From: Branchipolynoe longqiensis
Lineage: Eukaryota; Annelida; Polychaeta; Phyllodocida; Polynoidae
Direction of reading: 5' to 3'
Assembly: GCA_030323885.1 (NCBI GenBank)
Contig: CM059186.1
Span: 27,699,005 to 27,763,004 of the forward strand
DNA length: 64,000 nt
Of this stretch, positions 1-9,879 are shown piece after piece; the first letter of the stretch is position 1; each line of letters opens with the position of its first letter. The notes beneath the pieces were generated by a model. The model did not search any database and was not told where the DNA came from. It saw nothing but the letters and a program-made list of their open reading frames with translations. The translations under genes were made by a program, and so were the position numbers.

Positions 1-484
1 CAGGGGGCGGGGCAGGGACAACTGGGGGCCGCGAGGGTCGGGAACAGGGACGGCCGGGGTTCGGGACGGTGGGGGCCGGTTGGACAGCGGGGAGCAGCTC
101 GGTGTGGCACCGAGCAGCTGACAACCAAAGCAACGTCCTTCTCACGTAGCGAAAACACACGGCTGCACTGAACACCACTCAGCCGACTGCCGCTGTTTGG
201 TGACACAACACCGGCAGAACATATATCACACCACTCATTTATTCATGACTAATGCAGCTTTACTTCTATCCTATCTTCTTTTTTCTTCCTTCCCATCCAC
301 CTCCCATTTCTTCGTTTTGTTTTGTGTGTGTGTGGTTTTTTTATATTTTAAAATTTGTATAATAAATAAATGCGTTTAATCATCCGAGAGCTTTCCATAG
401 TCTGCGTTAATGAAGTCGGTCGTGAATGGAATAAGGACAACCAGAGTCGGCAGTGTGGTTATCAATGGTCATTATTGAGTATTA
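1..484. other. No gene seen; G-rich then AT-rich sequence
   Basis: The first ~120 bases are G-rich low-complexity sequence. Around 300-365 there is a T-rich stretch and an AATAAATAAA string that could act as a polyadenylation signal. No supported coding region was seen; the short open frame at 197-379 looks like chance. Confidence 0.5.
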
Positions 485-812
485 GTTGGTTGGTTGTAGT
501 GTTACGTCCTGGCAACATCTAATGTCATATCAGGACGGGTACCGACTTGTGACAGTGCGCACTTATGGTGACTTTATAATGCTGCCCCACTGGGACACCA
601 GGCAACCAGCACCATGACCCAATATCCCACTCAGTCACATTATCCTGACACTGAGTCAAGCACCCCTTGCACCTGACTAGGAAGCGACAAGTATAAATTT
701 CTAAGTCATTGGTTTGAGTCGATCAGGGTTAGAACCCATGGGTTCGAATCCCATGATCTCCCAAAACGGGAGACGAACGCTAAACTCATTCGGCCATCCC
801 GTATCACAGGTT
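485..812 (-). repeat. SINE-A copy, near full length
   Basis: This is the dominant repeat of the window. On its sense strand it starts with a tRNA-like head (A-box-like TGGCCGAATGAGTTAGAGCG, then a B-box-like GGTTCGAATCC, then CGAGTCAAACCAATGACTT). The body runs TTGATACTTGTCGCTTCCTA, GGATAGGGCAAGGACTGGTT and GTGACTGAGTGGGATAT. It ends GATGTTGCCAGGACGTAAAA and a CAACAA/CAAC-rich tail. Length is about 330 bp. The tRNA-like boxes imply RNA polymerase III transcription, and copying by a LINE partner is inferred. Here it lies reversed, tail first at 485, and the body has a small internal deletion near 663. Confidence 0.85.
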
Positions 813-842
813 CTCCTCTTGAAGGGACCACATCCCGCCCCT

Positions 843-895
843 GGTATCACCTTAGATGTTGCCAGGACTTAAAACTCCAACAAATAACAAACAAG
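843..895 (+). repeat. SINE-A 3'-end fragment
   Basis: This is only the last ~50 bp of SINE-A (TTAGATGTTGCCAGGACTTA and the CAA-rich tail). It lies just downstream of a reversed copy, so the two together form a small inverted pair. Confidence 0.75.
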
Positions 896-976
896 GGACC
901 ACAACATAGTTTTAGTTGCAAGACCAAGGTGGAATGAATGCGAATGATGCCGTCAATGATGAGAAGGATATTTGCC

Positions 977-1561
977 ATGCTGCGCTCTTCTCTGTGTCAT
1001 ACATCTTTGAGAGCCGCAATACTAGTTTCTTTTAGAGCCCTTTTGAGGAAGGCTCAAGTGACCCTTTCGGACTCAACTCTTCTGAGGGGGGATTTTTAAA
1101 TTGTTGATTGGGGCATGGTAATAACTATTAGGAAGAGTAAGACCATTCAGTTCTCTGAGAGAGTACTGGAAGTCCCAGTGGCACGCTGTGGTGATCCAAG
1201 GATGTGCGTAGTGCATTGGGTTGAATGGCATTTCAATTAGCTACCCGCGGGACCCGCAGAGGAAGCATTCAGACTTCCTGATAGGGTTGGGGGCTCTACT
1301 CCAATGACTTATGCTATTTACCAACAGACACGAAAGACGTTTGCATCGAGGGCAGGTATGGATGTGGACGATTTGTTGTCAGACTCACTCAGACAGGGTG
1401 GCTGCACCTTTTTAGCCTTATGTGGTGCCACTATAGAAGAAATCAAGGAACGGGGGGATTGGGCCTCGGAGACAGTCTACACATATCTCAAAACTCCGCT
1501 ATCTGTCCGGATTATGGACGACATGAGGGTTGCAGTCACCTTGTGCACCGAGACAGTGTGA
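977..1561 (+). pseudogene. Tyrosine recombinase relic (C-terminal half)
   Basis: A single frame from 977 to the stop after 1561 reads as the catalytic part of a tyrosine recombinase, broken by two in-frame stops (about 1097 and 1239) but with no frameshift. Visible blocks are AAILVSFRALLRKAQ (box I region), VITIRKSKTIQFSERVLEVP (the beta-hairpin region with the Lys of the SKT motif), and SDSLRQGGCTFLALCGATIE followed by GDWASETVYTYL (box II and the terminal Tyr region). The usual His of the HSLRRGG motif is Asp here, so the enzyme would be dead even without the stops. Together with the direct repeat downstream, this looks like the 3' end of a YR retrotransposon of Ngaro or PAT type. A Crypton-type origin cannot be excluded. 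No RT was seen upstream. Confidence 0.7.
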
Positions 1562-1609
1562 TTGGTTACGGTTACAGGGGGAGGGTGGAGTCGTGTCGGC
1601 TTCCTTTGG

Positions 1610-2010
1610 CATTTATCGCTCACCCCGGAGTCGAATAAATGAACCAACCCAATCTGCTGGTCTCCTTTTCATTTCGTAGGGGAGTCTTATATATAATCTA
1701 TTATATACATATCAACGCTCAGAGAATTATTTATTAGGCATTTCACGCGAGTATATTATTAACGAACCGCCGTCGTCCAGCGGATTTGCTGTGGACCTAC
1801 TGGGCCCAGCACCTTCCGACGCCTCTCGCTATATTTGAATCGTCAGTTGCCGCCCATTTTTTGATTTTGATTGAATTTGGTAGGGCATTTATCGCTCAGC
1901 CTGGAGTCGAATAAACGAACCAACCCAATTTGCTAGTCTCCTTGTCATTTTGTAGGGGAATCTTAAATATATATATATATGTGCTCTATAATCTGTTATG
2001 GGAATATAAA
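1610..2010 (+). repeat. Split direct repeat downstream of the recombinase
   Basis: A ~80-bp segment at 1610-1690 (GGCATTTATCGCTCACCCCG through the GTAGGGGAGTCTTA motif) recurs at 1884-1965, same orientation, with scattered substitutions and about 190 bp between. Direct repeats next to a tyrosine recombinase match the split-direct-repeat ends known for Ngaro and PAT elements. That assignment is inference, because the 5' partner was not found here. Confidence 0.6.
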
Positions 2011-3446
2011 GAAGGACACTACAATTTCCAGTTATATTATATTGTTAAATTGTGAACCACAGCTAGTGTATGACATCGCTTAGTTCCAGGTTTGGCCACG
2101 CGGTGCCACCTGTCAGGGGCTCTGACCTCCTATAAGCGAGCTGTGTCTGGTTATTATCACCTCCAGACCCACTCGGACGGTCAAATTTTCACTTTAGATG
2201 GGCAATTATCTATATTCCTGCCAGAGAATATATACTCTTCTCAACCACGTCAGTCTTCTTCTTGTTTTTGTTTAATGGGGCCAACTGTTTATATATATTT
2301 GTACTTACATTACAAGTATTTAAGGTAAGATTAAGCATTGATTGTACATCTAGATGCATAGTGATGAAGGAAAATTATTGGATAATATTAAGACACACGT
2401 GTAGATAATTACAGTTGTTCTTGCTACCTTAAATATAAGCAAATCCATTGAATGTAATATTAATAATCTTTTCTTATGTAAATATCCATAGACTATCTCA
2501 CTCACTCTCACTCAGTCATTCTCAGTCTCTCTCTCTCTATATATATACACATATATAATGTTGTATAAGGCTATTATTTATATTTTTCCAAGGCCAATTT
2601 ATATTATAAGCATCGTGCTTCTTTCATTCTCCTTTTCTTCATCTATTAGATTTTTAATTTTTTTTTACTAAATGTATTTTATTTAGTGAATAATGTCTTT
2701 TATCAGCGCCAGAACACTGGTCTTCCGGCCGTTCATTACAATTTGTTGGTACATAAATGACAATATCAGTTGCAATAATAACCACATGAAAAACCTGTTC
2801 GATAATAGAAGCATAATATAAATTGACTATTCATTGTAATAATAACTGCATACAATTCCAGTTCAACATATGTATTATGCATTTGGTGAGCATGCATCAA
2901 TAAATGTACAAGATGATTCTAGAATTGTCTTTAAACACTTCTTTCTTCCTTTGCTTTCTCTTCATTTTTTCAAAAAGATATAACATATCTCCAATACACA
3001 TCTATCGTAATTAAGTTTCATGGAAATTGCAACTGTGTATAATAAGGATGTTGAAATAAACTTAATTGAATTGAAATGAATATAATCGATTTTATTTTGA
3101 CAAAAGGAGACAATAAAATCTCGGGCACGAATAACAGAGTAGAACATCCCTGGTTATGAATGTCGCCGGTGGTGGCCCCACCGGTCGCGTGGGATAGGGC
3201 ATACTCCACACCAAATGTGTGTATAAAAATAGTAGTAACATACAATAATAATAATAATCTCCCTTCCGGGCCTTTATACTCACATAATCCTTATATATCA
3301 CATATATAACCTGAACTATATAGTGTACAAATAATATGCACCGCATGAACACAAACAAAATGTGAATTTCTTCAAATAAAAACGTCGTAATTAGAACACA
3401 ACGAAGCACCAGTATAGAAAAAATAATCATATAATTATTGGTCAAC
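2011..3446. other. AT-rich intergenic stretch, no gene
   Basis: No supported gene or recognised repeat. A CT/AT microsatellite lies at about 2505-2565. A LINE-like 3' end string (AATAAACTTAATTGAATTGA) lies near 3053-3075, and a short AAT run near 3245-3260. The open frames on the minus strand here have no recognisable domain. Confidence 0.5.
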
Positions 3447-3792
3447 TTGCATAGTCCAATTGAGCATCAAATTTTAAAAACCAAAACACTCACCTAGATT
3501 TCATTCTACATATTTAACTTAGATGCTGATGCACTTACTAACCATTTGTTGACACATAGAAGGCCACATTGACTCAATTTAATAGAACATGATACTGCAT
3601 AAGTCTATGGTCTCAGAGTTTAGGCGTGCTTGCCAAATTAATTTAGCATGTTTCTGCTTAAAAAATCTCTAAAGTTAGCCATTTAAAATCAAAGTTCCTG
3701 CAAACTAAAGTAAGGTAGATTATAACAATCAATTTAATATATTTATCGCAGAAAAATGGCCGAAACTCAAAACCATCGGACTATGCAACTTA
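3447..3792. mobile_element. MITE-C copy (TGCATAGTCCGATG ends)
   Basis: A non-coding element with inverted ends: GCATAGTCCAAT at the left and CATCGGACTATGCAACTT at the right. It is AT-rich inside, with a conserved segment (ACTCAATTTAATAGAAC, CTTAGATGCTGATGCACTTA) shared with copies near 12303, 38208, 40810, 56525 and 60085. No transposase is encoded. The family is a non-autonomous DNA transposon by structure; its superfamily is not resolved. Confidence 0.7.
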
Positions 3793-4317
3793 AAATTTTC
3801 GTTGATATATATGTATGTGTATATTTATATATATATATCTATATATTATACAAAACTTCCAAGCGTATGGAGTGTGCGGCCCCCGCGAAGGGGGTGGGGT
3901 GGGGTGGAGAGCAGAGCATGTTGGGACCCCCCCCACCTGGGAAGGGGGAGGCAATACACTACAGACCTACACGATTACACGCGACAAGGGGCTTATCACT
4001 ATCCATATACATAATATAATTTGTATATATACATATACTATATATATATACACTGCTGCGAGACGCATGGTTCCATGCCTGAGGTGGTTTGTGTATATGA
4101 ATGTGTCATGGCTGCACGGCCATAGGGTATTTTAATATTGGTTTCAGTCTCTTTTTGACTTGATCTCCCAACAGCGGATATCGGTGGACGTCTGGATCAT
4201 ACAATAAAGCACCAGGGCCAGTGCCGACGTCGAGAGGGGCCAACCTGCAACAAGAACAAAAAAGGAACAAATTTTATTCGCTACAATGTCATTCCACATA
4301 GCATTCTTCTACATAAA
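3793..4317. other. No gene; AT microsatellites
   Basis: TATATA-rich runs at about 3805-3850 and 4010-4050 flank a G/C-rich 100-bp patch. Overlapping short frames are low-complexity translations. Nothing else seen. Confidence 0.5.
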
Positions 4318-4516
4318 CATACTGGGTGGCCGAATCGGTAGAGCGCGGGCCTCGCATGCACGAGATCGGGAGTTTGGTTCCCGGTCGAGTCAAACCAATG
4401 AATTATAGAATTGATACTTGTCGCTACCTGGCCTGACGCTCAGCATTAATAGGATAGGGCAAGGACTGGTTAGCTTAGTGTCAGGATAATGTGACGGAGT
4501 GGGATATTGGGTCATT
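4318..4516 (+). repeat. SINE-A 5' part, cut by an RTE-like LINE
   Basis: Head and body of SINE-A up to GGGATATTGGGTCATTG, where the usual continuation (GGTGCTGGCGGCCTG) is replaced by LINE sequence at 4517. The head is the variant with GCGGGCCTCGC and a longer variable region. The 3' half was not found beyond the LINE. Confidence 0.8.
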
Positions 4517-5577
4517 GTTAAAGCAATGCATTGTGGTGTTAATCAAATGTTTACAAGATATTGGTGTCAATGGCAAAGACATTAAACTAATTGTGAACTT
4601 ATACTGAAAACAACGTGCATTTATACAAATGGAGCAGGGCCTATTGAATGAAGTTATGATTAAACGAGGAGTTCGACAGGGGTGTGTATTGTCACCATGT
4701 CTATTTAACCTGTACACAGAGATGATTTTCAGACACATTGAAGATTGCAAGGGAGTGACAATAGGTGGCATGAACATCAACAATCTTAGATATGCCGATG
4801 ACAGTGTAATACTAGCAGACAGTGAGAAAAACCTACAAGATATAGTGAATAGAATCAATAAAGCTGGAATACTATTCAACATGAAGATGAATGCCAGGAA
4901 GACCAAAACAATGGTTATAAGTAAAAAGACAGATAAACCAAATGTCAATATAACCATAGATGGCACAAACATAGAACAAGTATCCGAATTCATATATCTC
5001 GGACAAAAGATTACAAATGATGGGAGATGTGAGGAAGAAATTAAAAGAAGGATAACAATAGCCCGAACAACATTCTCCAAAATGTATAGAGTGTTAACAT
5101 CAAGTAAGATATTAATACAAACAAGGAAGCGTATTCTTCAGTGTTATGTGTGGTCTACTCTAATGTATGGGGCTGAGACATGGACAATCTCTAAGAAAAT
5201 GTACAAACGTTTAGCAGCATTTGAGATGTGGACTTATCGAAGGATGATGAAAATATCATGGACAAAGAAGATCACCAACAAAGAAGTTCTTAGAAAAATT
5301 AAAACTAAGAAAAGCTTGTTTGCCACTATACAGACAAAGAAACTTATTTATTTTGGCCACATCATTCGTCAGAGTTCAATATACCGTACATTGTTGGAAG
5401 GGAAGGTGAATGGCAGCAGAGGGAGAGGGAGACCAAGAACATCATGGTTTACAAATATTTCACAGTGGACACGCTTGAATTATTCACAGTCTATCAGAAC
5501 AGCACACCATCGGGACAAGTGGAGAACCATTGCATCCAACCCTCGACTAGAGGACGGAACTATTGATTGATTGATTG
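4517..5577 (+). mobile_element. 5'-truncated RTE-like non-LTR retrotransposon
   Basis: The fragment begins inside the reverse transcriptase and ends in a (TTGA)n tail at 5562-5577. Short tandem-repeat tails instead of poly(A) are typical of RTE-clade LINEs. The 5' truncation abuts SINE-A sequence directly, as expected for an incomplete target-primed insertion. No clear target duplication was identified. Confidence 0.75.
4629..5570 (+). pseudogene. Reverse transcriptase C-terminal half, RTE-like
   Basis: The open frame encodes 313 residues. Motif B' GVRQGCVLSP is at about residues 14-23 and the catalytic YADD at 55-58, preceded by NNLR. The thumb and C-terminal region follow, with SEFIYLGQKITNDG, LMYGAETWT and RRMMKISWTKKITNKEVL, as in RTE-type endonuclease-RT proteins. 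The same frame continues upstream to 4517 (CLQDIGVNGKDIKLIVNLY) but is broken by one TGA at 4605-4607, where a Trp codon is usual. The catalytic fingers, the first catalytic Asp and the whole endonuclease are missing. It is a dead but lightly mutated copy, so a fairly recent insertion. Confidence 0.85.
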
Positions 5578-5708
5578 TGCATGGTGGATAACATGGGTAA
5601 TTTGCTCACGAGGTTGGTCTATTTTTAGCTCTTCTTCGGACCTTCCTTTCCACCTTTCCTCACTCTGCCCATGCAGCTGCTACAATACACATAGATTTTT
5701 CTCTACTG

Positions 5709-6480
5709 CCGCGCATGGGTATGCCACCGATACGGAAAAGGAGAGGCTGTCCTCCGCTTGTTCAACGGTACCAACCGTACAGGCAGGCGAGATCTTCATG
5801 CGATCCTAACCTGCATGATGACTCGGAGGATTGTACCTTCTCGGATAAGTCTCGGCCTACACCAACTCCGTCATGCTCTTCCCAAACTGAATCGGACACT
5901 GACATTATCAAGAGGCTAAGACGTGAAAATAGGAGGAGAAAATACTGCCCTCCAGTCTAGGACTCCCAGGACTTCACCAGTGACACCAGTGGTGTCCTGC
6001 TCGACCTCCTCTCTGTCCCGCTCCATTCTCTCAACACCCCCAACGCCGGCCCCAGTCTCCCTCCCCCCCCAGCTTGTCGTCAGTCACACGTCTGCATACC
6101 ACTCCTCGCCCACACCGTGTCGCCGCCACACGCCCCTCCCCACCCCCCTCCCTCCCAGCCCCCCCCCCCATCCCGCCCGAACATGCCCACCGCAACACGA
6201 CTTTGCTGCGCAATCAACACCAGGCCTAAACAAACTGAAGGGTACGGCTTTGCTACCCCATAGCTTTTTAACAAGGAGACCGCTTTAAAAAGATTTCTTT
6301 TTGTGAGGCAACGTGGGCCGAGTACTTCTCGGCTCTCAGGGAACTAGCGGCTCACCCTGACTTTCCTGATGAATGGTGGAACCCACTTCTGAAACACAAC
6401 CTAGAACTCTCTAATATGGCGATAGTATGGGACTGGCCGACCTGTCGCAGATGGTTGGAGCATGTATTCCAAATGGGAGG
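5709..6480 (+). pseudogene. Gag-like ORF1 of the Ngaro-like element (broken)
   Basis: The likely start is the ATG at 5715. The first ~80 residues are polar and end in a charged segment (TDIIKRLRRENRRRK) that could form a short coiled coil. The frame stops at 5960 and the protein seems to continue in the next frame as a Ser/Thr/Pro-rich linker to about 6288. A further stretch from about 6290 to 6475 reads as AEYFSALRELAAHPDFPDEW and then WNPLLKHNLEL, WDWPTCRRWLEHVF, resembling the C-terminal region of YR-retrotransposon Gag proteins. At least two frame changes are needed, so it is a pseudogene. The Gag assignment rests on position and composition more than on sequence motifs. Confidence 0.5.
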
Positions 6481-6482
6481 GC

Positions 6483-6545
6483 CGCCGTGAATATGGCCTA
6501 TGCTGCCAACACGGCATAAAGAAAGCACCAATCAATCAAAACCAA
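6483..6545 (+). repeat. LINE 3'-end fragment with (AATC)n tail
   Basis: GCCGTGAATATGGCCTATGC, CAACACGGCATAA and CACCAATCAATCAAAA match the extreme 3' end of the LINE fragment at 54060-54540. It sits where the Ngaro-like RT should be. Confidence 0.7.
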
Positions 6546-6616
6546 ATGGTCATGGACGGTAGAATGAGGCACGGGTGGTTGGACCACCTTGCTATTTCGG
6601 TCATTCAGCATGACGT

Positions 6617-7237
6617 TTGCATGGAAGCAAACAGCCTGGCAGTAGACAGGCCGCTGTATACACCCGTAGGTTCCAGAAGTTTGCCACCTCATTTAATGCA
6701 ATCTTACTAATCCCCTCCAAGCCCCAAACACACTGGGTAATTGAATGTGACTCAACACTGACAGAGGCTGGAGCCTTCTCGACTACTAACTACTATGCAG
6801 CACATTTTTCCCCCACACTTCTGGCTCAACTCACCACGATTGCACAGTTAGAAGCTTTCAACCTTGTCCAAGCAGTTTCCTCCATCCTTCCTCCTGACCC
6901 AGTAAACTTTGTTGTCATTGTTAACACAGATAACCAAGCCTCACAGCAGGTCCTCTCCTCTGGCAGGGGAAGAGACCCAATACTTTGCGCATGTGCTCAG
7001 CAGCTGTGGCTCCTGTCGGCGCAGCATAATTGTCAGCTCGAGATAAAGTACAAACCAGGTTCGGAACTTGTATTAGCGGATGCCCTAAGGAGATCGTTTA
7101 CTGACAGTATCCTCAAGGAGAAAGCGATCGGTTTATGTAATTCACTTAACCGTAAAGAGATACCGGTTCTTTTCTCCCTAACTTTTGTTAGATTTCAACC
7201 TGTAATTATCCTGCAATGTCATGAGACTGGAAGATAG
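6617..7237 (+). pseudogene. RNase H domain of the Ngaro-like element
   Basis: The frame opens within the end of an RT-like region (AAVYTRRFQKFATSFNAILL) and then gives a retroelement RNase H: THWVIECDSTLTEAGAFS (first catalytic Asp), LTTIAQLEAFNLVQAV (Glu), VIVNTDNQASQQVLSSGRG (second Asp) and YKPGSELVLADALRR (last Asp; the usual DALSR reads DALRR). All four acidic residues can be seen. RNase H followed closely by a tyrosine recombinase is the Ngaro arrangement. The RT palm upstream is missing, so no working polyprotein can be made. The last ~25 residues look like non-homologous read-through. Confidence 0.75.
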
Positions 7238-7324
7238 TATGTTGTTTGCCTCTATCTTCCAGGCTAGTCGATGAATCACCACCTTCGGCTACTAAAGATG
7301 TAGCATGCTGGCCTGGCCCACTGC

Positions 7325-8175
7325 ATGTGGAAGACTAAGGCTTCCCATCTGAGGCAGTACCTGCTCTTCTCCTCCGCACACTCCTTCCTCCCTCTCTCCC
7401 CCCGACTCTATGACCTTCTTTCATCCCTCCTCCAACTCGCATCCTTTCTCCGCTCCCCCGGTGCTGTCCTAAACTATTATAGCTCCGTTAAGATCTGGGT
7501 CTGCTCCACCCCGGGCGATCATTCCATCTTCCAAGCCAATGAGCTCTCAGTGATGAAATGAGCGATCATCCGCTCGTCCCGACACATAGTCTCTCAAGCC
7601 CCGGCCATCGCTCCTGATCAAATGCGAATCATCACATATTCCCTCTTAGCCCGCAGATCACCTCCCTACGCCTGCATAGTGGCCCTCATAATGGGTTTCC
7701 TTTGTCTCCTACGCCAAAGTAATCTTGTAGTCACTGCACAAATGAGTCCACATGTCCTGAAGTTCAAAGATATTGTGCTCTCTCAAGCTAGCCTCCGAGT
7801 CCAAGTCACCTCCACAAAAACATGTGCAGCCTCCTCATGCCCTATCCTCTTCTCCCTCCCGTCGCTCCCTGGCTCCCCTTGCTGCCCAGTGAAAGCGTCG
7901 AAGCATTATCTCCGCACAGTTGCCCTGAACCCCGATGACCCTGCCTTCGTCCTCCCTTAATCCTGTCCCTTGACCACCAAGTTCCTGACTGAGACTCTGT
8001 GGGAGGCCGCTCAGCCTCTCCTCCACTCAACACGACCGGTCACTCTCCATAGCCTCCGTTGACATGCCCCACAGGCCTGTGCTGCTGCAGGCCTGCCACT
8101 ACCCGCTCTGATGTCGGCTGGTACCTGGAAGACTCGGACCCTCCACGCCTAGCCCTGGTCGCATCCTGACTCCTG
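7325..8175 (+). pseudogene. Tyrosine recombinase of the Ngaro-like element (broken)
   Basis: One frame runs from 7325 to about 8175, interrupted by in-frame stops after 7561, after 7960, near 8061 and near 8150. Blocks in order are: an N-terminal SAM-like helical region (HLRQYLLFSSAHSFLPLSPR); MGFLCLLRQSNLVV, the box I Arg region characteristic of Ngaro recombinases; VQVTSTKTCA with the catalytic Lys; CCPVKASKHYL; LHSLR with the His-x-x-Arg of box II; and LMSAGTWKTRTLHA, the Trp and terminal Tyr region, where a stop replaces the Tyr area. In family members this enzyme resolves the circular cDNA into the genome. This copy cannot. Confidence 0.75.
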
Positions 8176-8280
8176 AATCATGTTTGATAGACCTACATAC
8201 TTTGCTGGCTTGTTTTCTTATTTAAAACTATATGTGTCTCTGTCTTTCATCCGAGTGTAGCGAATTAAAAATATATTCTA

Positions 8281-8410
8281 GTCATTACCCAGTCTAGGAT
8301 AGGGCAAGGAGCAGTGGAATGAGGGAGATCCAATTGTCGATTGAAAAGTCTGCTGCGTACTTAATGAATGCAACAGAACAAATAAACAAAGAAAGAAAAA
8401 ATATTGTATG
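8281..8410 (+). repeat. SINE-A fragment with the second tail type
   Basis: Starts inside the body (GGATAGGGCAAGG) and then, instead of ACTGGTT, reads AGCAGTGGAATGAGGGAGAT, a variable TTGTCGATTGAAAA and an AAATAAACAAAG tail. The same alternative tail is seen at 42295-42490, 49857-50030 and 60866-61072. Confidence 0.75.
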
Positions 8411-8552
8411 CATAATTAACAATATGGTGTCTTAAATTAAATTCAAATTTAATACTAAGAAATCAGGCTCAAAATGGTTTACGTCCATAATATATTTAAT
8501 GCACACAATTCACTTCCATATAGATGCTTCCATATACCTACAAATGGCTTTG

Positions 8553-8880
8553 TTTGTTCGTTGGGGATTTACGTTCTAGCAACATCTGAAGTCATCAGGA
8601 CGGGTACCGACTTGTGCTAGTGTGTGCTCATGATGACTTTATAACACTGCCCCACTGGGAGACCAGGCCACCAGCACCCTGACCTGATATCCCACCCAGT
8701 CACATTATCCTAACACTGAGCTGACCAGTCCTTGCCCTATCCTATTAATGCCGAGCGCCTGACTAGGAAGTGACAAGTATCAATTTTGTAATTCATTGGT
8801 TTGACTCGACCGGGTTTTCAAACTCTCGACCTTCCGCACGGGAAGCCTGCACTCTATCGATTCGGCCACCACACCAGGTC
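8553..8880 (-). repeat. SINE-A copy, full length
   Basis: Reversed copy, tail first (TTGGGGATTTACGTTCTAGC) through to the tRNA-like head (CGATTCGGCCACC). The B-box region reads AAACTCTCGACC and is degraded. Confidence 0.85.
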
Positions 8881-9240
8881 CTACAGATGGCAGGTTCAGC
8901 AACCACAGAGCAAATATCTTGCAGGTGAATAACTCTGAGTAGCAAGCCTAGGATTGCAGACGAAAGGAACCTTGTGGCTAAAGTGTGATTCAAACCCACA
9001 CGTGTGCATTCTGGTGCAGGCATCCTAACCTCTAATCTAAATTAGACCACTTAGGGCTCCACGAGGCAACAAATGTGGCACACGCCTACCTTGCCTGTGT
9101 GTGAGGTCAGTGAGTACTGCTGCAGTAACCATAGCAACCCGCATGTCCAGGCGCGTAAACTGACCCCACACAACGCGCACTGTGTGATACCATTGTGTAC
9201 GCCCCATGCGTCTGAACTGATTGTCGGCGAAGTTGTTCTG
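8881..9240 (-). repeat. SINE-B copy (tRNA-derived, diverged)
   Basis: This is a second SINE family. Sense-strand copies carry a tRNA-like head (GTAATGGTTAGCACACTGGC and a B box GGGTTCGAGTCCC, then GCTCTAGGCACAAT), most like tRNA-Gln or tRNA-Glu. A conserved upstream part contains GAGGTCAGTG. Here the match is through TGATTCAAACCCACACGTGT, the TAGGGCTCC motif and ACCTTGCCTGTGTG. It is older than the copies at 32960. Confidence 0.6.
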
Positions 9241-9243
9241 GTT

Positions 9244-9866
9244 TTGTTGTTGGGGTTTTACGTCCTAGCAACATCTAAGGTCATAGATGGTCATAGATGA
9301 CTTTGTTTGTTTGTTGGGGTTTTACGTCCTAGCAACATCTGAAGTCATATCAGGATAGGTACCAACTTGTGACAGTGCGAACGCAGGATGACTTTATAGT
9401 GTTGCCCCACTGGAAGACCAGGCCACCAGTACCACAAACTGATATCCCACTAGCGCCTGGCTCCGTAGTGACAAGTATCAATTTTATAATGCCCGGTACA
9501 CACCTCCCGCATAAAACCTAAAACTGCCCGTTTCGCGACTAAGTTTGAGTATTAGTTGGTTTCAGTCTTTAGGTGTGTGATCCCCTAACACACCTGAGCC
9601 TTCCGATTCACGACTTAAAACTCAGTTTTAGGGCTTAAGACTGGAATCTTATAAGATTCGAAAAATGAATCGGGCAGTTTTAGTCGGGAAACGGGACTGG
9701 TCGGGTTGTGACGGGCAGTCAGTTTTAGTGTGTGAATCGGATACGGGAGGTGTGTACCAGGCTTAAGTCATTGGTTTGACTTGACGGGGAACCGATCTCC
9801 CGATTTATCACACGCGAGACCCACGCTATACCGATTCGGCCGCTGCACTCGGTACCCATTCAGATG
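9244..9866 (-). repeat. SINE-A tail fragment plus a SINE-A copy split by a MITE
   Basis: A 55-bp tail fragment (9244-9300) is followed by a second, nearly complete reversed copy (9303-9866). The second copy lacks ~60 bp of its body near 9450 and is interrupted at 9490-9763. The head resumes as AAGTCATTGGTTTGACTTGA directly after the MITE. Confidence 0.85.
9490..9763. mobile_element. Harbinger-like MITE inside SINE-A
   Basis: A 274-bp insertion with terminal inverted repeats GCCCGGTACACACCTCCCG and, on the other end, CGGGAGGTGTGTACCAGGC. It is flanked by TAA on both sides (9487-9489 and 9764-9766), which reconstitutes the SINE sequence TTATAAGTCATT when one TAA is removed. A 3-bp TWA duplication is the hallmark of PIF/Harbinger transposons. 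No coding capacity. An internal inverted motif AAACTGCCCGTTTC / GGGCAGTTTTAG lies near both ends. Confidence 0.85.
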
Positions 9867-9879
9867 AAAGTGTCACGTA

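Larger units (their letters stand above)
5585..8180 (+). mobile_element. Gutted Ngaro-like tyrosine-recombinase retrotransposon
   Basis: Gag-like, RNase H and tyrosine recombinase sequences lie in this order on one strand, which is the order in Ngaro-type elements. The RT core expected between gag and RNase H is absent. At that place a 3'-end fragment of another LINE (6483-6545) is found. Ends were not resolved. The element is built of several frames with stops and is not functional. Confidence 0.65.

Noticed and set aside
197..379. Small hydrophobic ORF near the window start
   Set aside because: T-rich composition, no upstream or splice context, and no recognisable domain.
6031..6274. Gly-rich minus-strand frames
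   Set aside because: Antisense of the Pro-rich linker of the Gag-like region.
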